Part shown: positions 1-8,508 of the stretch, piece by piece
How the letters are laid out: each line of letters begins with the position of its first letter
Position numbering within the stretch: position 1 is the first letter of the stretch
NCBI RefSeq assembly: GCF_003202205.1
Contig: NZ_PDOG01000003.1
Location: forward strand, 571,403 to 635,402
Source: Halomonas sp. LBP4
Lineage (GTDB): Bacteria > Pseudomonadota > Gammaproteobacteria > Pseudomonadales > Halomonadaceae
Length of the DNA: 64,000 nucleotides
Reading direction: 5' to 3'
Translations under genes and position numbers: made by a program
The notes under the pieces: model-generated
Told to the model about the DNA's origin: nothing
Seen by the model: only the letters and a program-made list of their open reading frames with translations
The model's database searches: none

Positions 1-773
1 TGCGTCGCGACATCGACCGACTGGTCGAGGATATCGGCTCGCTGCCCGGGCTCAGGGATTTCGCCATGACCACCAACGGCGCGGGGCTCGGCAAGTATGC
101 CCATCGGCTCCGCCAGGCCGGACTCAAGCGGCTCAACATCAGCCTCGACTCCCTGGACCCGGAGCGCTTCCGTCGCCTGACCCGCACCGGCGACCTGGCC
201 AAGGTGATCGATGGCATCCACGCCGCCCGGGAGGCCGGCTTCGATCGCATCAAGCTCAACGCGGTCATCCTCAAGGGGCGCAATGACGACGAGGTGATCG
301 AGCTGGTCGATTTCGCGCGACGGGAAGGGGTCGACATCAGCTTTATCGAGGAGATGCCACTGGGGGACGTCTCGGACCATAACCGGGACGAGACCTACTG
401 CTCCAGCGACGAGGTGCAGGCGCTCATCGAGACTCGCCACCAGTTGATCCCCACCACCGAGACCACCCTGGGGCCCTCGCGCTATTTTCGCATGCCCGAC
501 AGCGATACCCGCGTCGGCTTCATTTCGCCCCACAGCCACAATTTCTGCGCCACCTGCAATCGGGTTCGGGTGACCGTGGAAGGGCGCCTGCTGCTCTGCC
601 TCGGCAACGAGCACTCGGTGGACCTGCGGGAGGTGCTGCGGCGTCATCCGGGCGATATCGATACCCTGAAGGAACGCATCGTCGCGGCCATGCCCCTCAA
701 GCCCGAGCGCCATCATTTCACCACCGACGGCGATGTCCAGGTGGTGCGCTTCATGAACATGACCGGTGGCTGA
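1..773 (+). CDS. moaA: GTP 3',8-cyclase MoaA, 3' part
   Basis: This is the C-terminal ~256 residues of a radical-SAM enzyme that converts GTP to 3',8-cyclo-7,8-dihydro-GTP in the first step of molybdenum cofactor synthesis. The reading frame is open from base 3 and enters the window already coding ([12 protein letters not shown], then TTNG), so the start codon and the N-terminal CxxxCxxC cluster lie upstream. The C-terminal second cluster motif is present as C-x2-C-x13-C ([10 protein letters not shown] to LLLCLG). The protein ends in Gly-Gly, as MoaA proteins do, because the GG tail enters the active site. No other moa gene is visible downstream. Identification is firm; only the 5' end is missing. 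Confidence 0.95.
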   Translation, partial: RRDIDRLVEDIGSLPGLRDFAMTTNGAGLGKYAHRLRQAGLKRLNISLDSLDPERFRRLTRTGDLAKVIDGIHAAREAGFDRIKLNAVILKGRNDDEVIELVDFARREGVDISFIEEMPLGDVSDHNRDETYCSSDEVQALIETRHQLIPTTETTLGPSRYFRMPDSDTRVGFISPHSHNFCATCNRVRVTVEGRLLLCLGNEHSVDLREVLRRHPGDIDTLKERIVAAMPLKPERHHFTTDGDVQVVRFMNMTGG

Positions 774-981
774 ATGCCGAATTCATTCGCTTCCCACTTG
801 AAGACGGCGCCAGGATGGCGCCGTCTTCGCGTGAGGATCCCCCCAGGGAACCGCGGGGTTTGGCCGATGGTTCGATGAAAATAATTGCACGTATTTTCTT
901 GCCAAGTCCCGAAGGGTGCATATACTTTTGACGTACAGTGTCATGAATAACCTTTTTCGTTCAATCGCATGGAGGGGGCCA

Positions 982-1278
982 ATGTCCAGCGAATCCCTGG
1001 AGCGCATCGCTCGCAACAAGAACGTGGCTCGAGCCGCGGCACGCCAGTTGAGCATGGAACAGCTCCATAAGCTGGCAGAGGTGATCGGCGAGGTCATCGA
1101 ACAGAAGAAGGACGAAGAGCTGCAACGTCAGGAAGAGGAAGCGCAGAAGGAGCGCAAGCTGGCCGAGATACGCGAAGCGCTCAACGACGCCGGTCTTTCG
1201 CTCGATGACCTGGTGCCGGAACAACCCCGCCGCAAGCGCGGTCGTCCACCGAAGAACGCCAACGCCAACAAGGCGTAA
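982..1278 (+). CDS. H-NS-like nucleoid-associated protein with AT-hook-like tail
   Basis: A 98-residue, highly charged protein. Residues ~1-65 are predicted helical and coiled-coil-like (SMEQLHKLAEVIGEVIEQKK, then a Glu/Gln/Lys-rich stretch), fitting the oligomerisation half of H-NS-type proteins. The C-terminus carries a basic RRKRGRPPK motif that matches an AT-hook core (RGRP) instead of the usual H-NS DNA-binding loop. The ATG at 982 is chosen because a strong purine-rich ribosome site (GGAGGGGG, 971-977) precedes it; an earlier ATG at 916 has no such site. The likely role is binding AT-rich DNA and silencing foreign genes, which is an inference. It is monocistronic and followed by a strong hairpin. 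Confidence 0.75.
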   Translation: MSSESLERIARNKNVARAAARQLSMEQLHKLAEVIGEVIEQKKDEELQRQEEEAQKERKLAEIREALNDAGLSLDDLVPEQPRRKRGRPPKNANANKA

Positions 1279-1350
1279 GTCATGTCGTAAGCGACATCGC
1301 CTCGACCGGTAAGGGTCGAAGGGAGGGAGTCGGCAGGACCGGCAGAATAA

Positions 1351-1378
1351 GAGAGGCGAACCTTCGGGTTCGCCTCTC
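1351..1378. terminator. UUCG-tetraloop hairpin between convergent genes
   Basis: A perfect 12-bp stem (GAGAGGCGAACC / GGTTCGCCTCTC) closes a TTCG loop. It lies between the stop of the H-NS-like gene and the stop of the convergent RNase J-like gene, so it can serve both strands. No long T-run follows on either side. Confidence 0.8.
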
Positions 1379-1420
1379 GGCATTTCGGGGGGCATCCGGC
1401 GGGCCGGGTGCCGGGGACGT

Positions 1421-3100
1421 TCAGTCGAGGTCGCTGAAGCTGGGGGCCTCCACCGCCAGGATCTGCAGGTGAATCTCCGGTACCCGGCGCAGGTGATCGG
1501 CGAACCAGGCCAGCAGTTTCGGCTGCAGTGCCAGGCGCAGCTCGGCGAGGGTCTCGGCACGCAGCTCCGGCAGTTGCATGTCGAGCCAGTCGGCGAAGGC
1601 GTCCTCATCGAGGTGGCCGGTCTGGCTCGTATCGAGCATCAGCCGGCCGATGCGCGTCCAGCCACGCTCCTCGGTGGCGGTGACCGAGAGGGCCAGATAG
1701 AGGCTGCCATGGCGCGAGCGGGTCGTCTCGCCGGCCAGGCCGGGCAGTGGCGTCACGGCGTCCTGGCTGACGATGCAGGGCGGCTGGGGGTGACGGGCCT
1801 CCAGGGTCAGGCCATCGGCGTCCAGGCGGATCAGGTCGCCATTGGTCGGGATCAGCGGGGTGCGGATGCCCAGCGATTCGGCCAGTGTCTGGTGGGCCTG
1901 CTGGTGGCGTGGCTCGCCATGCACCGGCAGCAGGTGGCCGGGTTTCACCCAGCCGTAGAAGGTGCGCAGCTCCTCCCGGGCCGGGTGTCCGGAGGCGTGC
2001 AACTCGGGGTGATTGAATTCGTCGAGCAGGGCGACGCCGAGGTGCCTGAGGCCGGCCTTGAGCCGTTCGATCAACAGCTCGTTGCCGGGAATGGCCCTGG
2101 CCGAGAAGATCACGCTGTCACCCCGGCCCAGCTCGAAGGTCGGATGGCGCCCCCGGGCCAGGCGATGGAGCGCGGCGCGGGGCTCGCCCTGGCTGCCGGT
2201 GGCGATCACCAGCACCTCCTCCGGCGGCAGGTAGCCGAGGTCGCTCACCGGCACCAGCGGCGGGAAGTCGTCGAGGTAGCCGAGCCCGCGGGCCACACCC
2301 ACCATGCGCTCCATGGAGCGTCCCATCAGGCTGACCCGTCGGCCGCAGCGCTCGGCGGCGCGGCCGATGGCCAGCACCCGGGCCAGGTTGCTGGCGAAGC
2401 AGGAGACCACCACCCGTCCCTCGCAACGGGCGATGGCGTGTTCCAGGGCCACGGCGACCTCACCCTCGCTGCGGGAATGGCCGGGCAGCGGCGCATTGGT
2501 CGAGTCACCCACCACCAGGTCCACCGGGGCGATGGCCCGGAAGGTCGAGGCGGACACCGGTGCGCCGATCAGCGGCTCGGGGTCGAGCTTCCAGTCGCCG
2601 CTGTGCAGCACCCGATGGTCGCCGGCGGTAATCAGCAGTGCGCAGCTCTCGGGAATCGAGTGGGTCAGCGGCAGGTAGCGCAGGGTGAAGGGGCCGGACT
2701 CCAGGGCCTCGCCGGGCGCGATGACCCGGATGGCATCGGTGGCGAGGCCGCGCGCGGCGAACTTGGCCCGCAGCAGGCCGGCGGCCAGCGGGGTGGCGTG
2801 GATCGGACACCCCCACTGCGGCCAGAGCCAGGCGGCCGCCCCGATATGGTCCTCGTGGCCGTGGGTGATGATCAGTGCCCGGGGGGTGATGCCGAGCGTC
2901 GTCAGGCTGTCCAGGTTGGGCACCTGCAGCGGGCTGTCGGGCAGGTCCTGGCGGATCATCATGCCGCAGTCCACCGCGATCCAGTGCGACTCGAAGCCAT
3001 AGAGGCTCAGGTTCATGCCGATCTCGCCGCAGCCGCCGAGTGGCAGGAAGTGCAGGGGAGGGCGGCGGCGGGGGCGGATCTGGACACGAGGTTGGGGCAT
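1421..3100 (-). CDS. RNase J-type metallo-beta-lactamase/beta-CASP ribonuclease
   Basis: A 559-residue protein of the metallo-beta-lactamase fold with a beta-CASP insertion, as in RNase J, which degrades or processes RNA with two active-site zinc ions. The N-terminal signature is LPLGGCGEIGMN. The metal-binding HxHxDH motif is THGHEDHIGA at about residue 80, followed by the downstream motifs LTHSIPES, HSGDWKLDP and GDSTNA. Near residues 370-400 come NELLIERLKAG and HASGHPAREELR, then KPGHLLPVHGE, typical of the RNase J C-terminal half. The start at 3100 (MPQPRVQ) avoids an upstream extension rich in Arg and Pro; no clear ribosome site decides it. A second beta-CASP enzyme lies at 43455-44900. 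Confidence 0.85.
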   Translation of the reverse strand: MPQPRVQIRPRRRPPLHFLPLGGCGEIGMNLSLYGFESHWIAVDCGMMIRQDLPDSPLQVPNLDSLTTLGITPRALIITHGHEDHIGAAAWLWPQWGCPIHATPLAAGLLRAKFAARGLATDAIRVIAPGEALESGPFTLRYLPLTHSIPESCALLITAGDHRVLHSGDWKLDPEPLIGAPVSASTFRAIAPVDLVVGDSTNAPLPGHSRSEGEVAVALEHAIARCEGRVVVSCFASNLARVLAIGRAAERCGRRVSLMGRSMERMVGVARGLGYLDDFPPLVPVSDLGYLPPEEVLVIATGSQGEPRAALHRLARGRHPTFELGRGDSVIFSARAIPGNELLIERLKAGLRHLGVALLDEFNHPELHASGHPAREELRTFYGWVKPGHLLPVHGEPRHQQAHQTLAESLGIRTPLIPTNGDLIRLDADGLTLEARHPQPPCIVSQDAVTPLPGLAGETTRSRHGSLYLALSVTATEERGWTRIGRLMLDTSQTGHLDEDAFADWLDMQLPELRAETLAELRLALQPKLLAWFADHLRRVPEIHLQILAVEAPSFSDLD

Positions 3101-3246
3101 CGGGGGAGTGCAAACCGTGGAAAGTATGCGCTTCACTATACGGGATCGCCGCCGGGGGCCACAACGAAGCGGCCGTGCCGACGGCGGCGGCATTCGCTAC
3201 AATGCCGTCCTTGTTCCTGTTGTTTTCAGCCAGCGACGGTCATTCG

Positions 3247-4101
3247 ATGTCACACTATTATCGCCTGGTGGTCTCCTGCCCCGACCGCGTGGGGATCGTC
3301 TCCCGGGTCTCCGGTTTCATCGCCGGCCATGGCGGCTCGATCACCGAGGCCAGCCAGCACTCCGACCTGGAGGCAGGCCGCTTCTTCATGCGCTACGAGA
3401 TCCTCGCCGACTCGATCGGGATGGACGCCGCAGCCCTGCGCGTGGCCTTCGCCCCGGTGGCGCGGGAGTTCGGCATGCAGTGGGCGCTGACCGATACCCG
3501 GCGCCGCCCGCGGGTGGTGCTGATGGTCTCCCGGGAGTCCCACTGCCTGGTGGACCTGCTCTACCGCTGGACGGCCGGCGAGCTCGACTGCGACATCCCC
3601 TGCGTGATCTCCAACCACCAGGACCTGCGCGGCCTGGTGGAGTGGCACGGCATTCCCTACCACCATGTGCCGGTATCCCCCGGCGACAGGGGCGGGGCCT
3701 TCGCCGAGATGCAGCGCCTGGTCGAGGAGGCCCGTGCCGACAGCGTGGTGCTGGCGCGCTACATGCAGATCCTGCCGCCGGCCCTCTGCGAGCAGTATGC
3801 CGGCCGGGTCATCAACATCCACCACAGCTTCCTGCCCTCCTTCGCCGGGGCCAAGCCCTATCACCAGGCCTACGAGCGCGGCGTCAAGCTGATCGGCGCC
3901 ACCTGCCACTACGTCACCGAGGAGCTGGACGCCGGGCCGATCATCGAGCAGGACATCCACCGGGTCAGCCACTGCCACACCCCGCATGACCTGGTGCGCT
4001 TCGGCCGCGACGTGGAGAAGGCGGTGCTCGCGCGCGGGCTGCGCTGGCACCTGGAGGATCGGGTGCTGATCCACGGCAACAAGACCGTGGTGTTCGCCTG
4101 A
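3247..4101 (+). CDS. purU: Formyltetrahydrofolate deformylase
   Basis: A 284-residue enzyme that hydrolyses 10-formyl-tetrahydrofolate to formate and tetrahydrofolate, supplying formate for purine synthesis and balancing one-carbon pools. An N-terminal ACT domain (residues ~3-85; SCPDRVGIVSRVSGFI) is followed by the formyltransferase-fold domain. The catalytic-loop motif NIHHSFLPSF lies near residue 200, followed by ATCHYVTEELDAGPIIEQD. Length fits the family. The start is the ATG just upstream of SHYYRLVVSCPD. The next gene begins 13 bases after its stop, so the two may be co-transcribed. Confidence 0.96.
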   Translation: MSHYYRLVVSCPDRVGIVSRVSGFIAGHGGSITEASQHSDLEAGRFFMRYEILADSIGMDAAALRVAFAPVAREFGMQWALTDTRRRPRVVLMVSRESHCLVDLLYRWTAGELDCDIPCVISNHQDLRGLVEWHGIPYHHVPVSPGDRGGAFAEMQRLVEEARADSVVLARYMQILPPALCEQYAGRVINIHHSFLPSFAGAKPYHQAYERGVKLIGATCHYVTEELDAGPIIEQDIHRVSHCHTPHDLVRFGRDVEKAVLARGLRWHLEDRVLIHGNKTVVFA

Positions 4102-4113
4102 CGGAGCCTCGCG

Positions 4114-4785
4114 ATGTCCTTCGCTGCCCCGGTGCTCTCGCCCTGGCTGCTGCTGGTCGCCTCCCTGGTGTCGCTGGGGATGGTCGGCCTGGCGCTGGCC
4201 CAGCGTCCCTGGCGGGCGCTGCTCGCCGACCACGCCCTGCAGCATCGCTGGCTGGCCGCCACCCTGGCCGTCACGCTGCTCTGGCAGCTGCGCGCCCAGG
4301 CGGTCGACTGGCTGACCTTGCACCTGATGTTCACGGCACTGCTGACCCTGGTGTTCAAGGCGCCGCTGGCGCTGCTCTCCTGCCTGCTGGCCAACCTGGC
4401 GATGGTCGTGCTGGGGCGGGTCGCCTGGCCGCTGCTCGGGGTCAACCTGCTGGTCACCGGGGTGGTGCCGGTGCTGGTGATGGTGCTGGTCTGGCGGCTC
4501 GTCGACCGGCGCCTGCCGGATAACCTGATGGTCTTCCTGTTCGTCTGCGGCTTCTTCGGCACGGCCCTGGCCACCCTGGCGGCGGGGCTCTCGGCGGTGG
4601 GGCTGATGGCACTGGGGGCCAGCGACCCCGAGGTCATGCACCAGGCGCTCGAGTACGCCCGTTTCCTGCCGCTGCTGATGCCCTCCGAGGCCTTCATCAC
4701 CGGGATGCTGCTCAGCATCCTGCTGGTCTACCACCCCAGTTGGGTGGCGACCTTCAATGACCACCGCTATATCGATACCAAGTAG
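4114..4785 (+). CDS. CbiM-like energy-coupling-factor permease component
   Basis: A 223-residue integral membrane protein with about six hydrophobic segments, resembling CbiM-type substrate-binding components of ECF transporters (nickel/cobalt type) as found in proteobacteria without adjacent ATPase genes. Features seen are the helix pairs (LLLVASLVSLGMVGLAL, LLGVNLLVTGVVPVLVMVL), the conserved late segment LLMPSEAFITGMLLS, and the C-terminal tail ATFNDHRYID. There is no short N-terminal metal-binding His signature of classical CbiM, so substrate specificity is unknown. It starts 13 bases after purU. A degenerate palindromic-repeat cluster follows. Confidence 0.65.
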   Translation: MSFAAPVLSPWLLLVASLVSLGMVGLALAQRPWRALLADHALQHRWLAATLAVTLLWQLRAQAVDWLTLHLMFTALLTLVFKAPLALLSCLLANLAMVVLGRVAWPLLGVNLLVTGVVPVLVMVLVWRLVDRRLPDNLMVFLFVCGFFGTALATLAAGLSAVGLMALGASDPEVMHQALEYARFLPLLMPSEAFITGMLLSILLVYHPSWVATFNDHRYIDTK

Positions 4786-4865
4786 CCAGGGTCGGCGTCG
4801 TTGCCTCCCCGCGAATATCTCGACGATGGCAGTACGTTCGACGGAGAAACCGCCGTGGCCCGCCA

Positions 4866-5195
4866 CTATGGGGTCAGACCCCGGCGGGGTCGAATCCGCT
4901 CGCCATGTGCACGATGACAGGCCCGGTAACTCGGCCGGGGTCTGACCCTGAGGCATCTCCAGAAATACTTCAGCATTATCAATGCGTTGGACATTGGTGG
5001 GTGGGTGGCTGCCAGCGCTGCCGGTCCCTATGGGGTCAGACCCCGGCGGCGTCGAATCCGCTCGCAAGACGCACCATGACGGGCTTCGCGACTTGGCTGG
5101 GGTCTGACCCCATAGGGGCAGCCTCGGCGCCTTTTTCGGCGAACAAGCTATCAACGTCGAGAAAAATGTGGGGATTCGGCAGGGTCTGACCCCAT
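4866..5195. repeat. Cluster of long-loop REPINs between CbiM-like gene and dinB
   Basis: About 465 bases without a gene separate the permease from dinB and are filled with GGGGTC-type palindromes. One unit runs ~4866-4949 and a second, nearly perfect unit runs 5028-5115 (CTATGGGGTCAGACCCC ... GGGGTCTGACCCCATAG, 88 bp). A further half-unit ends near 5193. The loop between the cores is shared with copies near 16104, 40014, 40171 and 42896. No coding potential was found here. Confidence 0.85.
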
Positions 5196-5251
5196 AGGGC
5201 CTCCCCGCGCTGGCGGCTCATCCCGGAGCGCTCTCATTCCCCCTAGGGGGC

Positions 5252-6319
5252 TCACTCGATCGGCAGGACCAGCTGGCGCCGGGCGTCCTCGGGCACCAGC
5301 CGGGCGCCGACGCCGAGCAGTCGCACCGGCCGGCGGGCCCTGGCCCAGGCCTGCTCGAGCAGGCGGGCGTAGCTCTCCGGGGTGGGCAACAGCCCCCGGC
5401 TCTCCAGGGTGGTGAGGCTGAAGTCGTCGAAGCGCACCTTGACGAAGATGCCCGCCAGCGGTGGGTGGCCATGGCGGGCCAGGCGTGCCTCGAGCCGTTC
5501 GCACAGCGACGCCAGGGCGGCCTGGCAGCTCGCCAGGTCCGGCAGGTCACGCTCGAAGGTGGTCTCGGCGCTGATCGACTTGCGTTCGCGCTCGACGCGC
5601 ACCTCGCGCTCGTCGATGCCGCGGGAGAGCTCGAACAGCCGTCGGCCGAACTTGCCGAACTCCTCGAGCAACCGCTCCAGCGGCACCCGGCGAAGCTCCT
5701 CGCAGGTGGTGATGCCCAGGGCATCGAGCCGCGCCCCGGTGGCCGGGCCGACGCCGTGCAGCTTCTTGACCGGCAGGGGCCTGACGAAGTCGTCGACTCG
5801 CGCCGGGGGGATCACCGTGAGGCCGTCGGGCTTGTCCCAGTCGCTGGCGATCTTGGCCAGGAACTTCGAGGGCGCCACGCCCACCGAGACGGTGATGCCG
5901 GTGCGGGCCAGGCACTCCCGCTTGAGCCAGTGGGCCATCCAGGTGGCGCTGCCGGAGAAGCGCTCGACCGCGGTGACATCGAGGAAGGCCTCGTCCAGCG
6001 AGAGCGGCTCCACCAGGGGCGTGAGTTCGTGGAAGATCGCCTGGATCCGCCGCGAGACCTCGCGGTAGCGGTCGAAGTCGCCGGGGAGCAGGGTCAGGTG
6101 GGGGCAGAGGCGCAGCGCCCGGGCGGTGGGCATCGCCGAATGGATGCCGAAGGCCCGCGCCGGGTAGTTGCAGGTGGCGATCACTCCGCGGCGCTCGCGA
6201 CTGCCGCCGATCGCCAGCGGGATGTCGCGCAGGCTGGGATCGTCGCGCATCTCCACCGCGGCGTAGAAGCAGTCGCAGTCGGCGTGAAGGATCTTGCGCT
6301 CAGCCGAGGGCCTGGCCAT
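5252..6319 (-). CDS. dinB: DNA polymerase IV (Y-family)
   Basis: A 355-residue translesion DNA polymerase acting in damage tolerance. The catalytic carboxylates are visible in [11 protein letters not shown] (residue ~15) and [10 protein letters not shown] (residue ~105). The helix-hairpin-helix region ([18 protein letters not shown]) and little-finger domain follow, and length is typical. The ATG at 6319 (MARPSAERK) lies inside the end of lexA, overlapping it by about 20 bases, so translation is probably coupled to lexA and transcription driven from the lexA promoter. A GTG at 6325 would add two residues. The short C-terminus (LVLPIE) resembles a beta-clamp-binding tail. Confidence 0.95.
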   Translation of the reverse strand: MARPSAERKILHADCDCFYAAVEMRDDPSLRDIPLAIGGSRERRGVIATCNYPARAFGIHSAMPTARALRLCPHLTLLPGDFDRYREVSRRIQAIFHELTPLVEPLSLDEAFLDVTAVERFSGSATWMAHWLKRECLARTGITVSVGVAPSKFLAKIASDWDKPDGLTVIPPARVDDFVRPLPVKKLHGVGPATGARLDALGITTCEELRRVPLERLLEEFGKFGRRLFELSRGIDEREVRVERERKSISAETTFERDLPDLASCQAALASLCERLEARLARHGHPPLAGIFVKVRFDDFSLTTLESRGLLPTPESYARLLEQAWARARRPVRLLGVGARLVPEDARRQLVLPIE

Positions 6320-6950
6320 TACCACCGCGGATCACCCCAACCCCGATACCCTCGATCTCCAGTTCATGCTGGCGCAGGTCGACCTCGATGGGAGGGAAGT
6401 CGGGGTTCTCGGCGGCGAGGGTGACCCGATGGCCGTGGCGATGGAAGCGCTTCACCGTCACCTCGTCCTCGAGGCGCGCCACCACGATCTGGCCGTCGCG
6501 TACCCGGTCGGTCCGGTGCACGGCGAGCAGATCGCCCTCCAGGATGCCCACGTCCTTCATCGACAGGCCGCGCACCTTGAGCAGGTAGTCGGCGCGGGGA
6601 GTGAAGTACTCCGGGGGCAGGGGGCAGTAGCGATCGATATGCTCGGCGGCCAGGATCGGGCTGCCAGCGGCCACCTCGCCGATGATCGGCAGCCCCTGGG
6701 TGGCGGCCGTCTCGCCCTCGACGGCCTCGGGCTCCTGGGCGGGCAGGCGGATGCCGCGGGAGGTGCCGGGGATCATGCGGATCACCCCCTTGCGCTCCAG
6801 GGCCCGCAGGTGCTCCTCGGCGGCGTTGGGGGAGCGGAACCCCAGGGCCCGGGCGATCTCGGCGCGGGTCGGCGGGTAGCCCTGCTCGTGGATGGTCTTG
6901 ACGATGAAGTCGTGGACGTTCTGCTGGCGCGGGGTCAGGGGGCGTGTCAT
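6300..6950 (-). CDS. lexA: SOS repressor LexA
   Basis: A 216-residue repressor-protease controlling the SOS response. The N-terminal winged helix ([28 protein letters not shown]) binds operators. The self-cleavage site is Ala95-Gly96 in GEVAAGSP, with the catalytic pair Ser130 (RGLSMKDVG) and Lys167 (VTVKRFH). The ATG at 6950 is preceded by a CGGAGG ribosome site. It heads a two-gene unit with dinB and is divergent from psrA, an arrangement like the lexA/psrA pair of Pseudomonas. A near-consensus SOS box lies about 50 bases upstream. Confidence 0.97.
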   Translation of the reverse strand: MTRPLTPRQQNVHDFIVKTIHEQGYPPTRAEIARALGFRSPNAAEEHLRALERKGVIRMIPGTSRGIRLPAQEPEAVEGETAATQGLPIIGEVAAGSPILAAEHIDRYCPLPPEYFTPRADYLLKVRGLSMKDVGILEGDLLAVHRTDRVRDGQIVVARLEDEVTVKRFHRHGHRVTLAAENPDFPPIEVDLRQHELEIEGIGVGVIRGGNGQALG

Positions 6951-7002
6951 ACGACCTCCGGGTGGCTGAGGGTGGCGATCGGCAGTCCGGATCACCCATT
7001 CA

Positions 7003-7018
7003 TTGGTCAAGTATACAG
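7003..7018 (-). promoter_or_regulatory. Candidate LexA box upstream of lexA
   Basis: On the lexA strand the sequence reads CTG-N10-CAA with TATACTTGAC between, i.e. one mismatch from the CTG-N10-CAG consensus of gammaproteobacterial SOS boxes. Its position, some 50-70 bases before the lexA start, fits autoregulation. Confidence 0.5.
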
Positions 7019-7128
7019 CATGGAAGTTCATCCAGTAAAAGTTTCGACCCGGGGCGCGTTTGAAACACCGCTCGTCGATTTAGCGTTGAGGGGCGGCCCT
7101 TGCCTGACGTACAATTCCGTCACGTTTA

Positions 7129-7140
7129 AAACAGCTGTTT
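7129..7140. promoter_or_regulatory. Candidate PsrA operator upstream of psrA
   Basis: AAACAGCTGTTT is a perfect 12-bp palindrome matching the reported PsrA site form (G/C)AAAC(N2-4)GTTT(G/C), with the inner N4 being AGCT. It lies 21 bases before the psrA start, as expected for negative autoregulation. A second GTTTgAAAC half-site pair lies ~70 bases further upstream. Confidence 0.55.
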
Positions 7141-7161
7141 CCAGGCAGGGTGTCATCGCTC

Positions 7162-7827
7162 ATGGGTCAGACCGATACCGTCACGCGGATCCTCGATACG
7201 GCCGAGGTGCTGTTCGCCGAACGCGGCTTCGCCGAGACGTCGCTGCGCAATATCACCAGCAAGGCCAGGGTCAACCTGGCGGCGGTCAACTACCATTTCG
7301 GCTCCAAGAAGTCGCTGATCCAGGCGGTCTTCTCCCGCTACCTGGATCCCTTCACCGAGCGCTTTCACGGCGCCCTGGACGAGCTCGAGGCCCGCTACGC
7401 CGGCCAGGTGATCCCCCTCGAGGTGCTGCTCGAGACCATGGCCCGCACCGTGCTCGAGGTGCCCGCCGAGCGCAACAGCCTCAAGGTGTTCATGCGCCTG
7501 CTCGGGCTCGCCTACAGCCAGGCCCAGGGCCATCTGCGCCGCCATATCCAGGACGAGTACGGCAGCGTCTTCACTCGCTTCAGCGAACTCGTCCGCCTGG
7601 CCACCCCGGACCTGCCCGATACCGAACGCTTCTGGCGCCTGCACTTCGTGCTGGGTACCGTCATCTTCACCCTCTCGGGGCTGGATGCGCTACGCGACAT
7701 CGCCGAGAAGGACTACGGCGAGCATGTCTCGGTGCGCGACCTGATCCGTCGCCTGCGTCCCGTGGTGGTGGCGGCGATGAACGCGCCGCTCCCCGAGCCC
7801 GTCGAGCCCAGGGCCGAGGCGAGCTGA
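7162..7827 (+). CDS. psrA: TetR-family regulator PsrA
   Basis: A 221-residue TetR-type regulator. In Pseudomonas, PsrA senses long-chain fatty acids, represses beta-oxidation genes and activates rpoS. The N-terminal helix-turn-helix is closely PsrA-like (ILDTAEVLFAERGFAETSL, ARVNLAAVNYHFGSK). The start MGQTDTVTRIL lines up with the Pseudomonas start MAQSETVERIL, favouring ATG 7162 over the in-frame GTG at 7150. The divergent lexA and downstream nagZ reproduce the Pseudomonas neighbourhood. The stop codon overlaps the next start (TGATG), so the L,D-transpeptidase is probably co-translated. Confidence 0.88.
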   Translation: MGQTDTVTRILDTAEVLFAERGFAETSLRNITSKARVNLAAVNYHFGSKKSLIQAVFSRYLDPFTERFHGALDELEARYAGQVIPLEVLLETMARTVLEVPAERNSLKVFMRLLGLAYSQAQGHLRRHIQDEYGSVFTRFSELVRLATPDLPDTERFWRLHFVLGTVIFTLSGLDALRDIAEKDYGEHVSVRDLIRRLRPVVVAAMNAPLPEPVEPRAEAS

Positions 7828-8345
7828 TGCGCACCCCGCGACTCGACGACCTGCCCCCCGCGCAGGGCCACTGGCTCGAGATCGACACCGCCGGGCAGCG
7901 GCTGGTGGTGTGGCGCGGGCGCGAGCCACTGGGCGACTACCCGGTATCCACCGGGGCGGCCGGCACCGGCCAGCGCGAGGGCAGCGGCCAGACTCCGCTG
8001 GGCTGGCACTACGTGCGGGCCGCCATCGGCGCCGGCCAGCCAGCCGGCACGGTGTTCCGCGGCCGTCGCCCCACCGGCGAGGTGTTCTCCCCGGCACTGG
8101 CCACCGCTCACCCGGGGCGCGACTGGATCCTGACCCGCATTCTCTGGCTGTGCGGCCTCGAGCCCGGCCACAACCGTGGGGGTGACGTCGACTCCCAGCG
8201 TCGCTATATCTATCTGCACGGCACGCCGCCCGATCAGCTCATGGGCGAGCCCCGGTCCCACGGCTGCATCCGCCTGCGCGACGCCGACCTGCTGGCCGTC
8301 TTCGAACTGGCCGTGCCCGGCACCCCGGTCTGGCTCCACGACTGA
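7827..8345 (+). CDS. YkuD-type L,D-transpeptidase
   Basis: A 172-residue YkuD-fold protein that would form or exchange peptidoglycan cross-links through an active-site cysteine. The catalytic signature is YLHGTPPDQLMG followed by SHGCIRLRDADL, with His and Cys in place. There is no clear signal peptide or LysM domain; the protein is essentially the bare catalytic domain, so how it reaches the periplasm is unclear. It overlaps the psrA stop by one base and precedes nagZ, another cell-wall recycling enzyme. Confidence 0.85.
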   Translation: MRTPRLDDLPPAQGHWLEIDTAGQRLVVWRGREPLGDYPVSTGAAGTGQREGSGQTPLGWHYVRAAIGAGQPAGTVFRGRRPTGEVFSPALATAHPGRDWILTRILWLCGLEPGHNRGGDVDSQRRYIYLHGTPPDQLMGEPRSHGCIRLRDADLLAVFELAVPGTPVWLHD

Positions 8346-8508
8346 GCGGAGCCACCAGGGCTATCGCCGTTGGACATGACGAGGGGCGCCGGGTACAGGT
8401 CGATGAGAAGGTCAGCCTGCAATACCCTTGGCTGAGCCACCCGTTCGGCTGTCCCGGCGGGTGACTTTGTTCTAGAATCTGCCCCCTTCCACGCCAAGGA
8501 GCATGACC

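Noticed and set aside
4785..5250. Small frames in the repeat-filled gap before dinB
   Set aside because: All their predicted proteins are translations of the GGGGTC repeat (GSDP-type residues) and have no independent support.
8346..8508. Possible tRNA or small RNA between the L,D-transpeptidase and nagZ
   Set aside because: No cloverleaf or T-loop consensus (GGTTCRANYCC) in the right place and no clear promoter-terminator pair.
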